A DNA stretch of 64,000 nucleotides from Mesorhizobium sp. RMAD-H1 (GTDB lineage Bacteria; Pseudomonadota; Alphaproteobacteria; Rhizobiales; Rhizobiaceae). Below, in pieces: positions 60,106 through 64,000 of the stretch (position 1 is its first letter; each line of letters starts with the position of its first letter). Location: positions 30,672 to 94,671 of the forward strand of contig NZ_JACHWN010000012.1 of assembly GCF_014191375.1 (NCBI RefSeq). The letters run 5' to 3'. The notes under the pieces are model-generated. The model had not been told where the DNA came from. It saw nothing but the letters and a program-made list of their open reading frames with translations, and did no database searches. Made by a program: the position numbers and the translations under genes.

Positions 60106-60680
60106 CGGCGGTCAAGCAGTCTCGCCACCGCCTCGCGGACAAGGGCGGGGACGCTTTCGGCATCATCCAGATAGGCACTTTCCAGCAGGCCGTCTGAAAG
60201 CGCGACGAGGAGGGATGCGGTGACGGAAGGAGCGGGATCGCCGTCTTCTGCGAGAAGGTTCTCGAGGCTGTTGTGATACCAAACGCGACGCGCGTTGATC
60301 GCCTGCCGCACAGGGCTCGCCGGATCGGGATATTCGGCCGCCGCGTTAAGGAATGGACACCCCCGCCAGCTTCCCGCAGTCACAGCCTCGCTGATACGCC
60401 CCATGATAGCCGAGATCATTTTGCGAGGAGGTTGTTTGGGAAGCGCGGCCACTGCCGCCCGGCCTAGCCGGTCTATTTCTTCGAGATAGGCGAGGACGAG
60501 GTCATCCTTCGAGGGAAAGTGATTGTAAAAGGTCGCCTTGGCCACGCCGGCTTCCGCGATGATGCGGTCGATGCCGACAGCATGGATGCCGCCTTCGTAG
60601 AAGAGTCGTGTCGCAGTGTCCAGCAGACGACGGCGCGCGGAACCTGCTTCTGGTGGGCTTTCGGATTTTTTTTGCTTCAT
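60102..60680 (-). CDS. TetR-family regulator
   Basis: The 192-residue protein has a TetR HTH (RRRLLDTATRLFYEGGIHAVGIDRIIAEAGVAKATFYNHFPSKDDLVLAYLEEIDR) and a C-terminal domain with CPFLNAAAEYPDPASPVR, a motif of the TetR_C subgroup that controls electrophile- or redox-responsive genes. It is divergent from the SnoaL-like gene at 60750, with two mirror-image operators between them. Start ATG 60680. Confidence 0.87.
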   Translation of the reverse strand: MKQKKSESPPEAGSARRRLLDTATRLFYEGGIHAVGIDRIIAEAGVAKATFYNHFPSKDDLVLAYLEEIDRLGRAAVAALPKQPPRKMISAIMGRISEAVTAGSWRGCPFLNAAAEYPDPASPVRQAINARRVWYHNSLENLLAEDGDPAPSVTASLLVALSDGLLESAYLDDAESVPALVREAVARLLDRR

Positions 60681-60692
60681 AGCTTGACTCTA

Positions 60693-60706
60693 ACAGACAG
60701 GTCTGT
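60693..60706. promoter_or_regulatory. TetR operator 1 (ACAGACAGGTCTGT)
   Basis: Palindrome ACAGAC-AG-GTCTGT. It sits between a TTGACT (60684-60689) and a TACAGT (60706-60711) box for the plus promoter, and within the mirror TTGACT-N16-TAGAGT arrangement for the minus promoter, so bound TetR would block both. Confidence 0.75.
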
Positions 60707-60722
60707 ACAGTCAACTACATAG

Positions 60723-60736
60723 ACAGACCTGTCTGT
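60723..60736. promoter_or_regulatory. TetR operator 2 (ACAGACCTGTCTGT)
   Basis: This is the exact reverse complement of operator 1, 30 bases downstream, 13 bases before the SnoaL-like ATG at 60750. Two sites this close allow two repressor dimers to bind side by side. Confidence 0.75.
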
Positions 60737-60749
60737 ATAGGAGAATGTC

Positions 60750-61127
60750 ATGCAAGCGAGAGACACAACCGAAATCATCCGCCGGTTCAATCAGGCGTTC
60801 GAGGAGCACAATCCTGCGATCTTCGAGGATTTGGTCGCACCGGATTGCGTCATGGAATCGATCCAGCCGGCACCGAACGGCACGCGCTATGAGGGCTACG
60901 ATGTCAACCTGGCGTTCTGGCAGGCAATGGCTGCCGACCGCGTAAACCGCTTCGAGGTGGAAGACACTTTCGTGATGGGAGACCGCGCAAACGTCCGCTG
61001 CCGCTTCCATTTCGGCGATGGTGGCTCGGTGCGCGGCGTCAGCCTGATCCGTGTCCGTGACGGTCGGATCGTCGAAGCCCTGGCTTATGCCAAAATATCC
61101 GGTCAATCGGCGCCCTTGCCTGAGTGA
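60750..61127 (+). CDS. SnoaL-like (NTF2-fold) protein, TetR-controlled
   Basis: The 125-residue single NTF2/SnoaL domain reads RDTTEIIRRFNQAFEEHNPAIFEDLVAPDCVMESIQPAPNGTRYEGYDVNLAFWQAMAADR with RCRFHFGDGGSVRGVSLIRVRDGRIVEALAY. Such folds act as small isomerases, cyclases or binding proteins. It is the first gene behind the TetR switch. A weak hairpin with a T run (AAGCG TCGT CGCTT TTTT, about 61195-61212) follows before the next paralog. Confidence 0.85.
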   Translation: MQARDTTEIIRRFNQAFEEHNPAIFEDLVAPDCVMESIQPAPNGTRYEGYDVNLAFWQAMAADRVNRFEVEDTFVMGDRANVRCRFHFGDGGSVRGVSLIRVRDGRIVEALAYAKISGQSAPLPE

Positions 61128-61288
61128 CCGCTGCTTGTGGCCTGTCGCCTGCGTCATCGGGGGGCAGGGACGACGAGGGCAAGTGAGAACAGCAAGCGTC
61201 GTCGCTTTTTTGTTCAACCGGAACCCAGTTCGTCATCGGCCGCTCGGTCGGGATCTACGGCGGCTCCATCGTTCAATGAGGTGAGAAA

Positions 61289-61653
61289 ATGACCAGTGAC
61301 AGCAAAGTTACCCGCGACATCGTGGAACGCTTCCACAACGCATTTGAGAAGCATCGCCCCGAAGACCTCGATGATTTGATCGGCGAGGGCTGTGTACTCG
61401 AAAATACGGCGCCGGCCCCGGATGGAGCACGCTACGAAGGGCGTGAGGCTTGCCTCGCTTTCTGGAAGGGAGTGGCGTCGTCCGCCAATCTTGTCTTCAA
61501 AGCTGAGGAATCTCTGCGATGGGCGACCGCGGGATCATCCGCTGGCAGCTTCGCTGGAGCGAGCGCGAAGCAGACCGGATCCGAGGCGTCAACATCATGC
61601 GCGTCCAGGACGGAAAGATCGTCGAGGGTCTGGGATACGTGAAGGGAGGCTGA
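61289..61653 (+). pseudogene. Second SnoaL-like gene, frameshifted
   Basis: The first 73 codons match the gene at 60750 in layout (VTRDIVERFHNAFEKHRPEDLDDLIGEGCVLENTAPAPDGARYEGREACLAFWKG). After FKAEE at about 61510 the frame is lost; the correct continuation MGDRGIIRWQLRWSEREADR and VNIMRVQDGKIVEGLGYVKGG lies one base off, ending at 61653. Removing one base fault would restore a full 120-residue protein. The uncorrected frame gives an unrelated Ser/Arg tail to 61642. Confidence 0.75.
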
Positions 61654-61844
61654 CGTTCCGATCGCGAACCGGCGATCCTCGCGGGTCGCTATCGCAGACC
61701 ATGCACGGCGGCGAAGGCGGGTCGGACGAGGGCAACCGCCCGCGCCCGGGCAGCCAACAACTGGCTGTCGGTCAAGTGAAAGCGCTATCGCAACGAGCGG
61801 CTGGTGTTATCGTCATTGTCGCATTTGGGAGGTCCTTGTACGGG

Positions 61845-62783
61845 CTAGATCGCCTGCCAACGATTTGCCATAGCCACGCCGATGGCCGCCTTCGTGTCCG
61901 GTTCCTTCAGCAGCTCGATGAGCGCGCGCAATGCCGCCGGCACATGGCGACGCCCGGGATAGTAGAGCATTAAGCCGGAGAACGGCGGGCACCAGTCGTC
62001 AAGCACCGCAATGAGGCGGCCCGTGGCCAGAAGGTCGCTTGCGGCCGTTTCCGGCACATAGGCGATACCCAAGCCATCGGCGGCCGCTTCGACCATTAGG
62101 TCGTTGTCGTCAAGCGTCAGGGCACCGGGAGGATCGACGGCGATTTCCTGGCCCGGCCTCTCGAACTCCCAGCGATAGCGTTTGCCGCTGGGCAGGCGCT
62201 GGCGGATACAGCGATGTCGCAGCAAATCGTCTGGAACGTGGGGTCTGCCGAAACGGTTCAGGTAGTCCGGCGCAGCAACGGCGAGGAAGCGGAGATCATT
62301 GCTAATTCTCACGGTAATCATGTCTTGGGGCACGGCCTCACCGAGCCGCACGCCCGCGTCGAATCCTTGCTCCACGATATCGACAAGTCGCCCTTCGCTG
62401 ACGAGGTCGAACTCGACGCCCGGATACCTCGCCAAGTAGATCGGCACAACGTGGCGGAGCAGCAGCCGGGCGGCTCCTTTGCCGGCATTAATGCGTAACA
62501 CCCCGCTAGGGCTGCCCCGGTCTTCCGCAAGCGTATCGAGCGCCGAGTCCAGGTCACTCAAGGCAGGGCCGATGCGGGCGAGCAATCTGTTGCCCGCGTC
62601 TGTCGGGGAAACGCTGCGCGTCGTGCGGTTCAGCAGCCGCAGGTCGAGTTGCTCCTCCAGCTTTCGCATGCGGTGGCTGAGCGCAGAGCGCGAGACGCCC
62701 ATCAGGTCGGCGGCACGTCGGAAACTGCGTTCCGCGGCGACCACAGCGAACGCTTCGAGATCGGTTAGGGACGGCTTGGCCAT
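61845..62783 (-). CDS. LysR-family regulator
   Basis: The 312-residue protein has an N-terminal HTH (LTDLEAFAVVAAERSFRRAADLMGVSRSALSHRMRKLEEQLDLRLLNRTTRSV) and a LysR substrate domain, of the subgroup that regulates divergent short-chain dehydrogenases. The plus-strand gene opposite it is an SDR remnant at 62880, its probable former target. Start ATG 62783. Confidence 0.87.
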   Translation of the reverse strand: MAKPSLTDLEAFAVVAAERSFRRAADLMGVSRSALSHRMRKLEEQLDLRLLNRTTRSVSPTDAGNRLLARIGPALSDLDSALDTLAEDRGSPSGVLRINAGKGAARLLLRHVVPIYLARYPGVEFDLVSEGRLVDIVEQGFDAGVRLGEAVPQDMITVRISNDLRFLAVAAPDYLNRFGRPHVPDDLLRHRCIRQRLPSGKRYRWEFERPGQEIAVDPPGALTLDDNDLMVEAAADGLGIAYVPETAASDLLATGRLIAVLDDWCPPFSGLMLYYPGRRHVPAALRALIELLKEPDTKAAIGVAMANRWQAI

Positions 62784-62879
62784 TGGTGAAATCCTTTCAC
62801 CAGATTATCCTAGCTTGGCCATCTTCTCTTTCCAATCCAAAGAGCCGACATCTGGCCCGACACGGATAGGAGCATTTCC

Positions 62880-63041
62880 ATGAGCAAGACCCGGTCCATT
62901 ACTGGCGCGTCCTCCGGCTCCTGCCGTTCGATGACCGAGAGGCCTCGGGGACGCGGTGACCGGGTTACGATAACCAGCCGCAACACGCACGCGCCGATCT
63001 TCGCGCGAACACAGCGTTCGCCTTTCACCCTGCTGGACTAA
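62880..63041 (+). pseudogene. N-terminal remnant of a short-chain dehydrogenase
   Basis: The frame from ATG 62880 (site AGGAG) reads MSKTRSITGASSGSCRSMTE and RGDRVTITSRN, then an unrelated tail to a stop at 63041. MSKTxxITGASSGxGRxMTExxLxRGDRV is the start of a classical SDR with its cofactor loop, so about 40 of about 280 residues remain. Key glycines of the loop are changed (SGSCRS). Non-functional. Confidence 0.65.
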
Positions 63042-63078
63042 AGAACCGCCGAACAATCGAAACAAGGAAACCTTATTC

Positions 63079-63591
63079 ATGATACCTTTCAATATCAGCT
63101 TGCTCGTCGCATGTGCCGTCTCAGCCTCAGTATCGTTATTGCCCCTTTCCGCATCGGCCTCAGAAAATAAGGTACTTGGGACGTGGAGGATCGTGAAAGC
63201 AGTGGTGAATCCGGAGACGGATAACTTACTGCCCTATGGTCCACAACCTCAAGGCTTGCTTGTCTTCACGCCGGATATGCACTTCATCGAGGTCCTCAAC
63301 GATCCACGTGTGCCGAAATTCGCTATCAATGCGCGCGACAAAGGCACCCCTGCGGAAAATCAAGCGGCGATGGCCGGCGCAATTGGCTTTTACGGCACTT
63401 ATACGGTCGACGAGCATGGTGAATTCACCGGGAACACCGTTTTGGGATCGACATTTCCGAACTGGATCGGCGATGTGCGCACGACTGACCGGCTTCAACT
63501 CACCGTAGACGGCGACACTATGAGGGAGACGTTTGTGCGTCCGAGCGGTCAGCGGATCCTCATCGAGTGGAAACGTGTTAGTCTGGACTAA
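63079..63591 (+). CDS. Secreted lipocalin-like protein
   Basis: The 170-residue product has a signal peptide (to about 28, ASASA/SE) and a lipocalin_5-type fold: LGTWRIVKAVVNPETDNLLPYGPQPQGLLVFTPDMHFIEVL and YGTYTVDEHGEFTGNTVLGSTFPNWIGDVRTTDRLQLTVDGDTM. The GTWR start is the lipocalin mark. It should bind a small hydrophobic ligand in the periplasm. Start ATG 63079 with a site AAGGAAA. Confidence 0.8.
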   Translation: MIPFNISLLVACAVSASVSLLPLSASASENKVLGTWRIVKAVVNPETDNLLPYGPQPQGLLVFTPDMHFIEVLNDPRVPKFAINARDKGTPAENQAAMAGAIGFYGTYTVDEHGEFTGNTVLGSTFPNWIGDVRTTDRLQLTVDGDTMRETFVRPSGQRILIEWKRVSLD

Positions 63592-64000
63592 GGCTTCCCG
63601 TCCTCCACACCAGCCACTCGGATTGGGTGACTTGCCGGTGAAAATGCGATTGCGCGACCGCGACACGGGTAAATAGCGACGTTCATCCAATTGCAGCGCG
63701 GAAGTTGGTCTATACCCGCTTCCCGCTCCAGTTCCGCGAGCCATTCTTTGCAGATCGATGAGGTGGTGAAAATGCTCAGCCGCTCGAGAAGCCAGGCGAG
63801 CACTTACCAGACATCGCGGAGCATGGTGTATGCACCTTGGCTGCAGAACGTGGGAAGTTTTGGCTTCGCCGGCCGCTACGGTGCTGCGTGGTATTGCGGA
63901 GAGCGCCGGGCAGACGCATTTAAGAGGGATGATCAAGGATATTCCCTCGCCGAAAAGCCCTGAAGACGCCGCCGACCGCTCTCTGGAATGCCAGGCGGCA
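63592..64000. other. End of the window without a recognisable gene
   Basis: Frames on both strands have no family likeness. The minus-strand frame at 63588-63803 (LLERLSIFTTSSICKEWLAELEREAGIDQL) has a natural-looking composition but no start, and I cannot name it. Confidence 0.4.

Noticed and set aside
1..64000. tRNA, rRNA, CRISPR array, phage genes or plasmid replication genes
   Set aside because: No tRNA cloverleaf arms, rRNA segments, repeat-spacer arrays, phage structural genes or RepABC-type genes were seen.

Overview
This is a GC-rich accessory stretch of an alphaproteobacterial genome, most likely from the order Hyphomicrobiales (Rhizobium, Mesorhizobium, Brucella or Ochrobactrum type). 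Pointers are a BA14K-type secreted protein, many high-affinity sugar ABC transporters with FCD-type GntR regulators, a Tm-1-like/TIM-barrel pair, an ArsH/ArsR/MFS arsenic operon and an ECF sigma locus. No rRNA, tRNA, CRISPR array, replication gene or complete insertion sequence was seen.

Layout. 1-3.6 kb: the 3' end of an autotransporter, a LysR regulator and a TauE-like permease. 3.7-5.9 kb: three truncated genes and noncoding debris. 5.9-11.3 kb: a sugar locus with a truncated polyol-dehydrogenase-type ORF, an aldo/keto reductase, a GntR regulator with two winged helices and a ribose-type ABC transporter whose operon is cut at its end. 11.5-13.5 kb: a small secreted protein and a FUSC-type membrane protein. 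13.6-18.1 kb: an M24 peptidase-like enzyme facing a Tm-1-like / PEP-hydrolase-like / cupin operon with a divergent TetR regulator. 18.3-29.3 kb: a large carbohydrate-acid catabolic regulon with a five-component ABC importer, 2-hydroxyacid dehydrogenase, GntR regulator, enolase-superfamily dehydratase and two xylose-isomerase-like epimerases. It carries two near-identical TGGTANTACCA operators 10 kb apart.

29.3-33.4 kb: a PfpI/DJ-1 gene split into a 5' part and a 3' part, with an uncharacterised four-gene envelope module between them, followed by further gene fragments. 33.4-38.5 kb: regulator/enzyme pairs (LysR with an NmrA-like reductase; HxlR with an acyl-CoA-dehydrogenase-like enzyme). 38.6-45.8 kb: a cytochrome c fragment behind a strong terminator, a GGDEF protein, an SH3 protein, an IS110 remnant, another NmrA/LysR pair and a truncated DUF899 gene. 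45.8-53.2 kb: MFS exporters, an ars operon with two symmetrical operators, an orphan immunity-like gene and an MFS/TetR pair. 53.5-56.1 kb: a TetR gene, a deleted DMT gene, an epoxide-hydrolase-like enzyme and a BA14K protein.

56.1-59.1 kb holds the most system-like locus: two secreted four-EF-hand proteins (one divergent), a small exported protein, an ECF sigma factor, a putative anti-sigma protein and a CpxP/heavy-metal-sensor-like protein, the last three joined by start/stop overlaps. 59.1-64 kb has an AraC fragment, a TetR switch with two mirror-image operators, SnoaL-like paralogs (one frameshifted), a LysR gene beside an SDR remnant and a lipocalin-like protein.

Two themes recur. The first is pairs of a regulator and a divergent enzyme or exporter. 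The second is a high density of gene scars: at least a dozen truncated or frameshifted genes and a dispersed noncoding repeat. This points to a rearranging accessory region rather than conserved core chromosome.
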